Part shown: positions 1 through 5,809 of the stretch, piece by piece
How positions within the stretch are numbered: the stretch's first letter is position 1
Layout of the letters: each line of letters opens with the position of its first letter
From: Methylococcaceae bacterium UBA659
GTDB lineage: Bacteria > Pseudomonadota > Gammaproteobacteria > Methylococcales > Methylomonadaceae
DNA: 5,822 nt
Assembly (NCBI GenBank): GCA_002299495.1
Contig: DBNZ01000192.1
Location: 1-5,822, forward strand
Direction: 5' to 3'
Notes under the pieces: model-generated
Databases searched by the model: none
Told to the model about the DNA's origin: nothing
Seen by the model: only the letters and a program-made list of their open reading frames with translations
Translations under genes and position numbers: made by a program

Positions 1-962
1 TTCCCGACCAACTCAGCTTCAGCCTGCCGGACTTACTGGACACGCCGTTGTCAGGCTCCTTACAAGGGTGGATATTTTTGTTGTTGTTGGCCGCCTTTAC
101 GGTCAAAGCCCCTTTGGTGCCTTTGCACACTTGGTTGCCCGCAACCGCAATGGACGCTCCCGCAGCGGCCGTCACCTTGCTCATTGGCCTTAATCTCGGC
201 GGCTATGGCATCATCCGTTTCGCCACGCCGCTGGCGCCTTTGGCCGCCATTGAATACCACTGGGTGGTCGGCATGTTGGGCGCCGTCACCTTGATCTATG
301 CGGCTTTGGTCGCCCTGCAACAAAGCAATCTGCGGCGGCTATTGGCGTTTGCCAGCATTAGCCAGACCGGTTTGGCGGTCATTGGTTTGGCTTCCCTGAA
401 TATGCAAGGCATTCAAGGCGCGTTGCTGCAATTGTTTAACATCAGTTTAACCGGCGGTTGCCTGGTCCTAATCGTTGGCATGATCCGGGAACGCTTGGGC
501 AGCACTGAACGGTGCCACTTAGGCGGCCTTGCCAACGCCATGCCCCGCTTGGCCGGATTTTATTTGTTGTTTGCCTGCGGCGGCATCGGCCTGCCGCTAA
601 GCAGCGGGTTTCCGGCCGAATTGTTGTTGATTCTTGGCGGCTTGGCCGGACATCCAAGCCTTGGGGTGGTCGCTTTGGCCGGAACCGTACTGGCGGCTGC
701 CTACACCTTAAATGCTTACCAGCAAGCTTTTCTGGGTCCGGTCCGGCACAGAGCGTTGCTACAACTGGCCGACCTGCGGCCGCGGGAATGGGCTATGTTG
801 GCCGTTCCCGCGCTGCTGGTGCTGTGGTTCGGCTTATGGCCAAATTCGCTATTGGGCATCACTAAAATCAGCGCCGAAAGTTGGCTGACACGTTTACTGG
901 ACCAACCCGGCATGGAAGGCGAAGAGTTGGCCTTGTCACATCCCGATGAGCTGAAACGATAG
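1..962 (+). CDS. NuoM-like proton-translocating membrane subunit (5'-truncated by window edge)
   Basis: This is the C-terminal part of a multi-pass inner-membrane subunit of the complex I / Mrp antiporter family (Proton_antipo_M), which moves protons during quinone reduction. The frame is open to the window edge: complete codons run from base 3 and give 319 residues. A TTG at 48 is therefore just an internal leucine codon, not a start. Counting from base 3, the conserved helix FTVKAPLVPLHTWLP lies at residues 32-46, with channel lysine K35 (E. coli NuoM K234). The terminal-channel glutamate is E206 in GFPAELLL (NuoM E407), which favours NuoM over NuoN, where this site is lysine. Long hydrophobic helices fill the rest before a short polar tail. 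The middle lysine and two histidines of NuoM are absent (N64, Q121, N146). No nuoN follows, so this is the last gene of its operon or a stand-alone paralogue. It could instead belong to another antiporter-like complex. Family is near certain, exact complex is not. Confidence 0.85.
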   Translation, partial: PDQLSFSLPDLLDTPLSGSLQGWIFLLLLAAFTVKAPLVPLHTWLPATAMDAPAAAVTLLIGLNLGGYGIIRFATPLAPLAAIEYHWVVGMLGAVTLIYAALVALQQSNLRRLLAFASISQTGLAVIGLASLNMQGIQGALLQLFNISLTGGCLVLIVGMIRERLGSTERCHLGGLANAMPRLAGFYLLFACGGIGLPLSSGFPAELLLILGGLAGHPSLGVVALAGTVLAAAYTLNAYQQAFLGPVRHRALLQLADLRPREWAMLAVPALLVLWFGLWPNSLLGITKISAESWLTRLLDQPGMEGEELALSHPDELKR

Positions 963-1107
963 CCTTTGAGTTCCAGAAATTAACCAAGGTTGTCACTGTG
1001 GCCGGTAATTTGCATCGATAGTCGTGATGGAAAAATCGGTGGCGGTCAGATTCGGACGGGTTAAAAATCGTAGGGGCGGTGCTCCTGCCGTTAGCGTCAC
1101 ATTTTAA
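963..1107. other. Intergenic gap with no recognised element
   Basis: This 145-base stretch lies between the NuoM-like stop and the first recognisable DoxX codons. I see no strong rho-independent terminator, no convincing -35/-10 pair and no conserved coding frame. A minus-strand open frame crossing it runs antisense into both neighbours and resembles no family. If the DoxX gene was once longer, its original start and ribosome binding site would have been in the right end of this gap. Confidence 0.4.
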
Positions 1108-1542
1108 CGGTGTACGCTCGGATGCTTGGCGCTGCGGATGCCGATAGGTTTGATTTTGGCGGCGTACGGCAGCTAGACGTTGTGCGCCTGGTTTGGTGGC
1201 AAAGGTTTGGAAGCCACTGGCCAATGGATGGCTTCCAGCGGCTTGAACCCTGGCTTTTTGATGGCGTTGCTGGCCGGAAGTGCGGAATTTTTCGGCGGCG
1301 TCGCCCTGATGTTGGGTATATTGGCACGGTTATCCGCAACCATGACCGCAGCGACGATGGCGGTGGCTTTGTTTTGGGGGCATTGGGGCAAAGGCTTTTT
1401 TTTAAGCGATCACGGCAGCGAATATGCGTTGGCCTTATTGTCGGCGAAGGTGGCCTTGGTGTTGATGGGCGGCGGCCGCTATGCCTTGGACAACTATTTT
1501 CTCAATTCTGGATTTTTAACAGGTGAACGTCATGAACCATAA
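1108..1542 (+). pseudogene. DoxX-family membrane protein, interrupted by in-frame TAG
   Basis: DoxX-family proteins are small four-helix inner-membrane proteins, often linked to redox or thiol stress; their biochemical role is mostly unsettled. The reading frame shows the first helix (LALRMPIGLILAAYG, 1126-1170), then a TAG stop at 1174-1176. It resumes in the same frame with the family motif CAWFGGKGLEATG at 1183-1221, three further hydrophobic helices, and a typical ending GGGRYALDNYF. Related proteins read roughly GSQKLFAWFGG here, so TAG ACG plausibly derives from CAG AAG by two substitutions. The N-terminus is also doubtful. This frame has no ATG between the TAA at 1105 and the motif, while the other plus frame reads TVYARML up to about 1127, hinting at a small frameshift. 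A restart at TTG 1180 would give 120 residues without the first helix and has no visible ribosome binding site. The stop codon overlaps the pirin start by 11 bases, so the two were once co-translated. A sequencing error is the main alternative. Confidence 0.72.
1521..1526 (+). promoter_or_regulatory. Ribosome binding site of pirin gene
   Basis: AGGTGA sits five bases before the ATG at 1532 and lies inside the end of the DoxX frame. It favours ATG 1532 over the in-frame GTG at 1523, which overlaps this site. It also means pirin can still be translated although the DoxX frame is broken upstream. Confidence 0.6.
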
Positions 1543-2398
1543 AACACGCAACTTAGGCAAAGTCATCGCCGGGCAAGCGGTGACCGATGGCGCCGGGGTC
1601 AAGCTCAAACGTAGCTTAAGCCCTGCCCATTATGCTTTTTTCGACCCGTTTTTATTGCTCGATGAATTTGCTTCCGATGAATCGGCCGATTACATCGCCG
1701 GATTCCCTGAGCATCCGCACCGTGGGTTTGAGACCGTCACCTACTTGTTGCAAGGCGCTATGCGGCATCAAGACCACATGGGCAACACCGGCCATTTACG
1801 GGCGGGCGGCGTGCAATGGATGAGCGCAGGCCGTGGCGTTATCCATTCGGAAATGCCGGAACAGGATAATGGCCGACTGCACGGCTTCCAATTGTGGGTT
1901 AACCTGCCGGCCAGGGAAAAGATGCAGCCTCCCTGTTACCAGGATTTCGCCGCCGTTGATTTCCCTGTGGTTAATTTTGGCGGTGGCGGACGCTTAACTT
2001 TGCTGGCCGGGGAGTTTATCGACAGCAACGGTGATATGCTTAAAGGTGCCATCACCGGCATCAACACCCAACCGCTGTTGGTTGATGCGGTGCTGGCAAT
2101 AGGGCAACATCTGACTGTGCCGATGCCATTGGACTATACGGCGATGGTGTATGTTTATCAAGGCGACCTAGAGGTGGGTGAAGACCGGCGAGGCTTAAGC
2201 GCGGGCCAAGCCGGGCAATTGGTGGACGGCGGCGAAGTGCTGTTGTCCGCAGGCGCCAATGGCGCGGGGTTTTTATTGTTGGCCGCCAAACCCATCGGCG
2301 AACCCGTGGTGCAGTCGGGTCCGTTCGTCATGAATACGCAGGCAGAAATTGACCAAGCCTTCCGCGCTTACCGTGAGGGCGTCTTAACTAAAGCTTAA
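1532..2398 (+). CDS. Pirin family protein
   Basis: This encodes a 288-residue bicupin of the pirin family (YhhW/pirin type), a cytosolic iron-binding protein. Some members have quercetin dioxygenase activity and others act as redox-sensing regulators; which applies here cannot be told from sequence. The N-terminal cupin carries the full metal site: H61 and H63 in GFPEHPHRGFETVTYLL, and H105 and E107 in GRGVIHSEM. This matches the HxH...HxE pattern of human pirin. The C-terminal cupin with the pirin_C region covers roughly residues 170-280 and includes the GPFVMN motif near the end. Length is normal for the family. The start was set at ATG 1532 because AGGTGA precedes it at proper spacing. It overlaps the end of the disrupted DoxX gene; DoxX-pirin pairs are common in bacteria, which supports a former two-gene operon. 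The gene itself appears intact. Confidence 0.93.
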   Translation: MNHKTRNLGKVIAGQAVTDGAGVKLKRSLSPAHYAFFDPFLLLDEFASDESADYIAGFPEHPHRGFETVTYLLQGAMRHQDHMGNTGHLRAGGVQWMSAGRGVIHSEMPEQDNGRLHGFQLWVNLPAREKMQPPCYQDFAAVDFPVVNFGGGGRLTLLAGEFIDSNGDMLKGAITGINTQPLLVDAVLAIGQHLTVPMPLDYTAMVYVYQGDLEVGEDRRGLSAGQAGQLVDGGEVLLSAGANGAGFLLLAAKPIGEPVVQSGPFVMNTQAEIDQAFRAYREGVLTKA

Positions 2399-2400
2399 GA

Positions 2401-2419
2401 CACTATGCGATTTATAGTG
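2401..2419. terminator. Small perfect hairpin just after pirin stop (weak terminator candidate)
   Basis: CACTAT at 2401-2406 and ATAGTG at 2414-2419 form a perfect 6-bp stem with a 7-base loop, two bases after the pirin stop. The stem is AT-rich and no T tract follows, so it is not a canonical rho-independent terminator. It may protect the transcript end, be a protein site, or be chance. Confidence 0.25.
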
Positions 2420-2510
2420 GGTAGAATGCTTAGTGCCGTGCACTCGAACCGCTCGCGACACTTTTAAAACACGTTCTAAGATGGCTAACACATGGTGATG
2501 CAAAACTAAG

Positions 2511-2545
2511 TCCGTTCGTGGCGAGCTTGTCGAACCCTGAACGGA
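2511..2545. repeat. REP-like palindromic intergenic element
   Basis: TCCGTTC (2511-2517) and GAACGGA (2539-2545) are perfect 7-base inverted arms. Inside them GG/CC and CGA/TCG pairs (around CGAGCTTGTCG, 2522-2532) extend an imperfect stem. The core GAGCTTGTCGAA resembles a palindrome I recall as dispersed between genes of many proteobacteria, including methanotrophs. A weaker echo follows at 2565-2593: CCTT and AAGG arms around CGA-GAGCGGG-TCG. Only one full copy lies in this window, so its repeat nature rests on memory and the palindrome, not on copies seen here. Confidence 0.6.
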
Positions 2546-2673
2546 ATCAACTTGTTCAGAGTTTCCTTAGGTGTGCCGAGAGCGGGTCGAAGGATGATCG
2601 GAAAAGCCCACAAGTCATAATGTTATTTACTCGCTCGATTTTACATAGAACCAAGCTTAAGTAGGGGAAAACA

Positions 2674-3282
2674 ATGCAACAAAAATACGCGGATACTTCG
2701 GTCGTCATCCATGAGTTAATCGCCAAACGCTGGAGCCCGCGCTCGTTCGACCCGGACAAACCGGTCGGTCGTGACGATTTGCTGGCTTTGTTGGAAGCGG
2801 CGCGCTGGGCGCCTTCCTGTTTTAACGACCAGCCCTGGCGGTATGTCGTCTGTGATAAAAACACCGACCCAACAAACTGGCAGGCCGCTTTTGGTTTGTT
2901 GGCAGAAAAAAACCAGTTGTGGGCGAAAAATGCCCCAGTTTTGATCCTGGCGGTGGCGACCAGCAAGTTTAACCACAACGGCAGTCCCAGCCGCTGGGGT
3001 ATGTACGACACCGGTGCCGCCGGCATGGCGTTATGTTTGCAGGCGGTGGCGTTAGGTTTGGTCGTCCACCAAATGGGCGGTTATGACCACGTCAAGGCTA
3101 GGGAGGTGTTCGGCATACCAGATGATTGCACGCCGATGGCGATGATGGCGGTAGGCTACCAAGCCGAAGCCGATTTGTTGGCCGATGATTTCAAGGAATC
3201 AGAAACCGGCCCGCGCTGCCGTGCGCCATTGGCGGAACGGTTTTATGCCGGGAGGTGGGGTGATTTGATAGGATTGAAATGA
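2674..3282 (+). CDS. Nitroreductase family protein (FMN-dependent oxidoreductase)
   Basis: This encodes a 202-residue cytosolic flavoprotein of the nitroreductase superfamily, which uses FMN and NAD(P)H to reduce nitro compounds, quinones or other acceptors; the natural substrate is unknown. Visible family features are the N-terminal FMN-phosphate motif KRWSPRSFD (residues 18-26, R19 and R23), the APSCFNDQPWRYVV segment (46-59, with S48, N51 and Q53 in the usual FMN-contact positions), the central helix DTGAAGMALCLQAVALGL (112-129), the AVGYQ strand (159-163), and a C-terminal RAPLAERFYAGRWG segment that ends the fold. AGGGGA at 2663-2668, five bases before ATG 2674, supports the start. No same-strand neighbour lies close: there is a 275-base gap upstream and a convergent gene downstream, so it is probably a single-gene unit. 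A promoter was not convincingly found; CATAAT at 2616-2621 could be a -10 but has no good -35. Subfamily is not assigned. Confidence 0.92.
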   Translation: MQQKYADTSVVIHELIAKRWSPRSFDPDKPVGRDDLLALLEAARWAPSCFNDQPWRYVVCDKNTDPTNWQAAFGLLAEKNQLWAKNAPVLILAVATSKFNHNGSPSRWGMYDTGAAGMALCLQAVALGLVVHQMGGYDHVKAREVFGIPDDCTPMAMMAVGYQAEADLLADDFKESETGPRCRAPLAERFYAGRWGDLIGLK

Positions 3283-3339
3283 CAAATGGTAGCTTGGGCT
3301 TAAATCAAACTTTTTAAGTAATGGGTTAATAATATTTTT

Positions 3340-3396
3340 AGGCATAAGAACTGCTGGATAAGGATAACGGGTTCTGGTTGTTCAGGGATAAGAACT
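3340..3396 (+). repeat. Pair of 13-base direct repeats in the convergent gap
   Basis: AGGCATAAGAACT (3340-3352) and AGGGATAAGAACT (3384-3396) match at 12 of 13 bases, 44 bases apart. Between them lie a tandem GGATAAGGATAA (3356-3367) and GTTCT (3371-3375), which is complementary to the AGAAC of either copy, so two alternative hairpins are possible. The gap between the nitroreductase and DUF1289 genes (3283-3491) shows no classic GC-rich stem with a T tract in either direction. A G·U-rich plus-strand stem, CAACGGAAC with GTTTTGTTG (3468-3489), lies beside the DUF1289 stop. Confidence 0.45.
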
Positions 3397-3491
3397 TTTA
3401 AAAAGCGGTTTGGTTTGTAGAGAGAAAGCTTGCTAAACCCATCCATTCTACCGCGTTGGTAAAACGTCAACGGAACCTGGGTTTTGTTGCA

Positions 3492-3686
3492 TTAACTGTG
3501 CAATAAATCCGGGTGGGCTTTGCGTATTTTTGCTTTTTTAATTATTTCAAGCCGTTGTTCTGTATTGGCTTCGATCCAGCCAGTAATTTCATCCAATGAG
3601 CGAAAACAACCTAGGCAAATATCATTACCATCAAGGCAGCATTTTTTTTGGCATGGGGATGAAACCGTCAATAAGTTAGCCTTCAT
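3492..3686 (-). CDS. DUF1289 domain-containing small cysteine-rich protein
   Basis: This encodes a 64-residue protein matching the DUF1289 family, whose function is unknown. The signature is intact: SPCQKKC (C12, C16) followed by ICLGCFRSLDEITGW (C24, C27, W37). This gives a CxxxC...CxxC set that probably binds a metal ion or cluster, with an additional C17. A lysine- and arginine-rich helix follows (EQRLEIIKKAKIRKA). There is no signal peptide, so it is probably cytosolic. Its ATG (3686-3684) overlaps the TGA of grxC (3685-3683) as ATGA, so it is translated by coupling from grxC; only a weak GTGA precedes the start inside the grxC end. Pairing with a glutaredoxin suggests a thiol- or metal-related role, but this is inference from context only. 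Confidence 0.85.
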   Translation of the reverse strand: MKANLLTVSSPCQKKCCLDGNDICLGCFRSLDEITGWIEANTEQRLEIIKKAKIRKAHPDLLHS

Positions 3687-3943
3687 TTCACAGCGGCCAA
3701 TAACGGGTCTAGTTGCTGCTGGCGATCAAGCAAGACCAAGTCATCAAAACCGCCAACATGAAATTCGCCAATATAGATTTGGGGGACTGTTCGGCGCTGG
3801 GTTTTTTGTTGCATTTCTTCCCTTAGGCCGGGTCGGGAATCAACATTCACCTCTTTGTATCTGACCTTTTTTTTATCGAGTAAACGCTTGGCCATGGTGC
3901 AATAAGGGCAAGAAGTTGAGGTGTAAATGAGTATCTCAGACAT
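3683..3943 (-). CDS. grxC: Glutaredoxin 3
   Basis: This encodes an 86-residue dithiol glutaredoxin that reduces disulfides and glutathione-mixed disulfides with glutathione in the cytosol. The active site CPYC is at residues 12-15 after the first beta strand. The glutathione-binding cis-proline motif TVPQIYI is at 52-58 (P54), and the GGFDDL motif is at 64-69. Length and order fit GrxC of enterobacteria (about 83 residues). It is the first gene of a minus-strand operon; its stop overlaps the start of the DUF1289 gene. The region before its ATG (reading minus strand CATCCCCCGGTT) has no clear Shine-Dalgarno site, so initiation may rely on a short, weakly structured leader. A strong promoter candidate lies about 30 bases upstream. 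Confidence 0.93.
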   Translation of the reverse strand: MSEILIYTSTSCPYCTMAKRLLDKKKVRYKEVNVDSRPGLREEMQQKTQRRTVPQIYIGEFHVGGFDDLVLLDRQQQLDPLLAAVK

Positions 3944-3956
3944 AACCGGGGGATGT

Positions 3957-3986
3957 TTGTTAGTATAATCACATTTTATCTATAAA
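3957..3986 (+). promoter_or_regulatory. Candidate sigma-70 promoter for gcvH operon
   Basis: TTGTTA (3957-3962) and TATAAA (3981-3986) are 18 bases apart on the plus strand. Transcription would start near 3993 and leave a leader of about 90 bases before gcvH. A TATAAT at 3964-3969 is closer to the consensus -10 but has no acceptable -35. The site lies on top of the minus-strand grxC promoter. Confidence 0.45.
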
Positions 3987-4001
3987 AATTCTGCTATTCA
4001 A
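3973..4001 (-). promoter_or_regulatory. Sigma-70 promoter for grxC-DUF1289 operon
   Basis: Reading the minus strand, TTGAAT (4001-3996) is followed by a 17-base spacer and TAAAAT (3978-3973), close to consensus at both boxes. The predicted start is near 3966, giving a short leader of about 23 bases to the grxC ATG at 3943. Confidence 0.6.
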
Positions 4002-4008
4002 CGAAAGG

Positions 4009-4063
4009 GCTTAAGGTAAGCTTGGCCAGTTAAATTGCATTGGACTAAGCAGGATGATTTTTT
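4009..4063 (+). promoter_or_regulatory. gcvH leader with alternative hairpins and T tract
   Basis: GCTTA (4009-4013) pairs with TAAGC (4017-4021) across a 3-base loop. Alternatively GCTTGG (4020-4025) pairs with CTAAGC (4045-4050), using one G·U pair and sharing bases 4020-4021 with the first hairpin. Six T residues follow at 4058-4063, seven bases after the second stem. The layout resembles an attenuator, but stems are short and no known riboswitch (including the glycine type) was recognised. Treat as a weak candidate. Confidence 0.22.
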
Positions 4064-4083
4064 AGCAACCACCGGAGTTAGGT

Positions 4084-4467
4084 ATGAATGATTTGCCAAA
4101 AGATTTTCGTTATACGCAGAGCCATCAATGGGTAAAGGTGGAAGAAAATAATTTACTGAGAATTGGCGTTACCGATTTTGCCCAACAACAGCTTGGGGAT
4201 TTGGTCTATGTGGATTTACCGCAACTGGGCCGCACGGTTTATGCAGATGAGCAGTGTGCTGTGGTTGAGTCGGTGAAGACAGCCTCAGATTTGACGAGTC
4301 CGGTGACGGGTGAGATTGTCGCCATTAACGAGGTTTTGACCGATGAGCCGGAACAAGTCAATGAATCTCCTTATGAGGCTTGGATTTATTGTGTAAAAGC
4401 AGATGATTTGTCGCTGCTTGACGATCTGATGGACAGTGATGCCTATTTGCAATTTATCGAACCATAG
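4084..4467 (+). CDS. gcvH: Glycine cleavage system H protein
   Basis: This encodes a 127-residue lipoyl-carrier protein. In the glycine cleavage complex its lipoyl arm carries the aminomethyl group from GcvP to GcvT and is reoxidised by dihydrolipoamide dehydrogenase; in some organisms H protein also serves lipoate assembly or relay. The lipoylation motif VVESVKTASDL puts the lipoyl lysine at K65, the usual position. The N-terminal RYTQSHQWVKVEE and the GVTDFAQQQLGDLVYVDLP blocks are typical, and length matches the family (about 125-130). GGAG at 4074-4077, six bases before ATG 4084, supports the start. Neither gcvT nor gcvP is in the window; the next genes are dgkA and a PfkB kinase, so it is separated from its usual partners here. 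It may be a second, solitary H protein or simply dispersed from gcvTP. Confidence 0.95.
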   Translation: MNDLPKDFRYTQSHQWVKVEENNLLRIGVTDFAQQQLGDLVYVDLPQLGRTVYADEQCAVVESVKTASDLTSPVTGEIVAINEVLTDEPEQVNESPYEAWIYCVKADDLSLLDDLMDSDAYLQFIEP

Positions 4468-4494
4468 GTTTTTAATCTAACTTTTCGCTAGTTA

Positions 4495-4857
4495 ATGGCT
4501 AATCAAAACACAAAAGGTTTAAAGCGCCTGATCAATGCTTGTTTTTTTTCGGTTTCTGGTTTTAAGGCGACTTGGCGGCATGAAGAAGCATTCAGACAGG
4601 AAGTCATGGTTTTTTTGTGTACGACACCGCTAGCGCTTTGGATGGGTCAATCGCCGGTTGAAAAAATATTGTTAATCGGTAGCGTCGTACTGGTAATGCT
4701 GGTTGAATTGCTGAATTCGGCAGTGGAAGCGGTGGTTGACAGGGTGGGGTATGAGCAACATGAGCTGTCGGGCAGGGCTAAGGATATTGGTTCTGCAGCC
4801 GTGACAATGGCGTTGGTCTGGGCCGTGTGTACCTGGTTGTTAATTTTGATTAGATGA
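4495..4857 (+). CDS. dgkA: Diacylglycerol kinase (prokaryotic membrane type)
   Basis: This encodes a 120-residue trimeric inner-membrane kinase that phosphorylates diacylglycerol with ATP to phosphatidic acid, recycling lipid from membrane-derived oligosaccharide or envelope synthesis. It matches E. coli DgkA over its whole length: an N-terminal amphipathic segment (GLKRLINAC...FKATWRHEEAFRQE, residues 8-36), three membrane helices (about 37-52, 55-76 and 98-118), and the catalytic block VELLNSAVEAVVDR with E71, N74 and E78. HELSGRAKDIGSAAV follows with K96 and D97. All key residues are present. It follows gcvH after 27 bases. No Shine-Dalgarno site is visible before ATG 4495 (the preceding bases are TTTTCGCTAGTTA), so translation may be weak or coupled. 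The ribosome binding site of the next gene overlaps its stop codon. Confidence 0.96.
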   Translation: MANQNTKGLKRLINACFFSVSGFKATWRHEEAFRQEVMVFLCTTPLALWMGQSPVEKILLIGSVVLVMLVELLNSAVEAVVDRVGYEQHELSGRAKDIGSAAVTMALVWAVCTWLLILIR

Positions 4858-4860
4858 GGG
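4856..4860 (+). promoter_or_regulatory. Ribosome binding site of PfkB kinase gene
   Basis: GAGGG starts inside the dgkA TGA and ends seven bases before the ATG at 4868. It favours that ATG over the in-frame TTG at 4862, which would be only one base from the site. The overlap with the dgkA stop suggests coupled translation. Confidence 0.6.
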
Positions 4861-4867
4861 TTTGTTA

Positions 4868-5800
4868 ATGAGTGCACTAATTTGCGGTTCCATGGCTTAC
4901 GACACCATTATGGTGTTTCATGACAAATTTAAACACCATATTCTTCCTGAAAAAGTTCATATTCTTAATGTGTCATTCATGGTGCCTACAATGCGCCGCG
5001 AATACGGTGGATGTGCGGGCAATATTGCCTACAATTTAAACCTGTTGGGCGAAACACCGTTGATAATGGCCACTGTGGGCCATGACTTTGAGCCATACAG
5101 CCAATGGCTTTCACAAAATGGCCTGTCCAGTGAATACATTTACATCATGGATAATCATTACACTGGCCAGGCGTATATCACCACCGATGAAGAAGGTAAT
5201 CAGATTACTGCTTTTCATCCTGGGGCGATGAGCTTCTCGCATTTATTATCAATACCTCAGGCGGGTGATTTCAATATTGGGATTGTTTCGCCTGATGGCA
5301 AAGAAGGTATGTTGTTGCATGCCGAGCAATTTTCAGAGCAAGGCGTCCCTTTTATTTTTGACCCTGGGCAAGGTATGCCTATGTTCGACGGTAATGAATT
5401 AATACAATTGATCGATCAAGCTACATGGTTGACATTAAACGATTATGAATCGGAGCTCATGCAAGGGCGCACCGGGTTGTCATTAGCCCAGATTGCCGCA
5501 AGGGTAAGCGCGTTGATTGTCACGCTAGGCGGGCAGGGTTCAAAAATTTACACGAATGGCCACTGTATACAAATTCCCCCCGCCAAATTATGGGTGTTAC
5601 GCGATCCTACGGGTTGTGGTGATGCTTATCGCGCGGGATTGTTGTTTGGTCTTATCAACGAACTTGATTGGGAATCAACAGGGAGAATTGCCTCATTGAT
5701 GGGGGCTATCAAAATTGAACACCATGGCACTCAAAACCATAGTTTTAGCATGGGTGAATTTAAATTTCGGTTGCGCGAAAGTTTTGGGTGTTCGTTTTAG
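4868..5800 (+). CDS. PfkB-family carbohydrate/nucleoside kinase (adenosine-kinase-like)
   Basis: This encodes a 310-residue cytosolic ribokinase-fold kinase that would phosphorylate a sugar or nucleoside hydroxyl with ATP. Visible elements are the N-terminal strand ALICGSMAYDT (residues 3-13) where substrate-contact aspartate D12 lies, the first PfkB signature GGCAGNIAYNLNLLG (47-61), and the NDYE motif (191-194) used for Mg/phosphate binding. The second signature DPTGCGDAYRAG (246-257) follows, with catalytic base D252 and the anion-hole glycines. TLGGQGSKIY (219-228) is the usual strand-turn before it. Length fits the family. The substrate cannot be assigned: similar proteins are often annotated as adenosine kinase or as a carbohydrate kinase. 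It is the third gene of the gcvH-dgkA operon, 10 bases after the dgkA stop, and a further gene starts 9 bases after its own stop. No damage is seen. Confidence 0.9.
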   Translation: MSALICGSMAYDTIMVFHDKFKHHILPEKVHILNVSFMVPTMRREYGGCAGNIAYNLNLLGETPLIMATVGHDFEPYSQWLSQNGLSSEYIYIMDNHYTGQAYITTDEEGNQITAFHPGAMSFSHLLSIPQAGDFNIGIVSPDGKEGMLLHAEQFSEQGVPFIFDPGQGMPMFDGNELIQLIDQATWLTLNDYESELMQGRTGLSLAQIAARVSALIVTLGGQGSKIYTNGHCIQIPPAKLWVLRDPTGCGDAYRAGLLFGLINELDWESTGRIASLMGAIKIEHHGTQNHSFSMGEFKFRLRESFGCSF

Positions 5801-5809
5801 GGGGTGATC

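Noticed and set aside
48..50. TTG as start of the first gene
   Set aside because: The frame is open to the window edge and the upstream residues fit the NuoM-like protein, so the real start lies outside.
868..1224. Minus-strand open frame of 118 codons covering the gap after the NuoM-like gene
   Set aside because: It has no ribosome binding site or family resemblance and runs antisense through two genuine coding regions; it looks like chance.
1396..1403. T8 run inside the DoxX frame as a possible slippage site
   Set aside because: The frame continues normally through it into conserved DoxX sequence, so no frameshift is needed.
1110..1526. A 138-codon plus-strand open frame, longer than the DoxX frame it overlaps
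   Set aside because: Its translation resembles no protein family and is rich in R, G and D without structure, whereas the other frame reads clear DoxX sequence. Only its first few codons may be a remnant of the DoxX N-terminus.
2556..3026. Minus-strand open frame of 156 codons overlapping the nitroreductase gene and the palindromic element
   Set aside because: It is antisense to a well-supported gene, has low-complexity composition and no recognisable motif.
3520..3864. Plus-strand open frame of 114 codons opposite DUF1289 and grxC
   Set aside because: It is the antisense shadow of two genes with clear active-site motifs.
3993..4083. Glycine riboswitch before gcvH
   Set aside because: None of the conserved glycine-aptamer core could be recognised and the leader is too short for a tandem aptamer.
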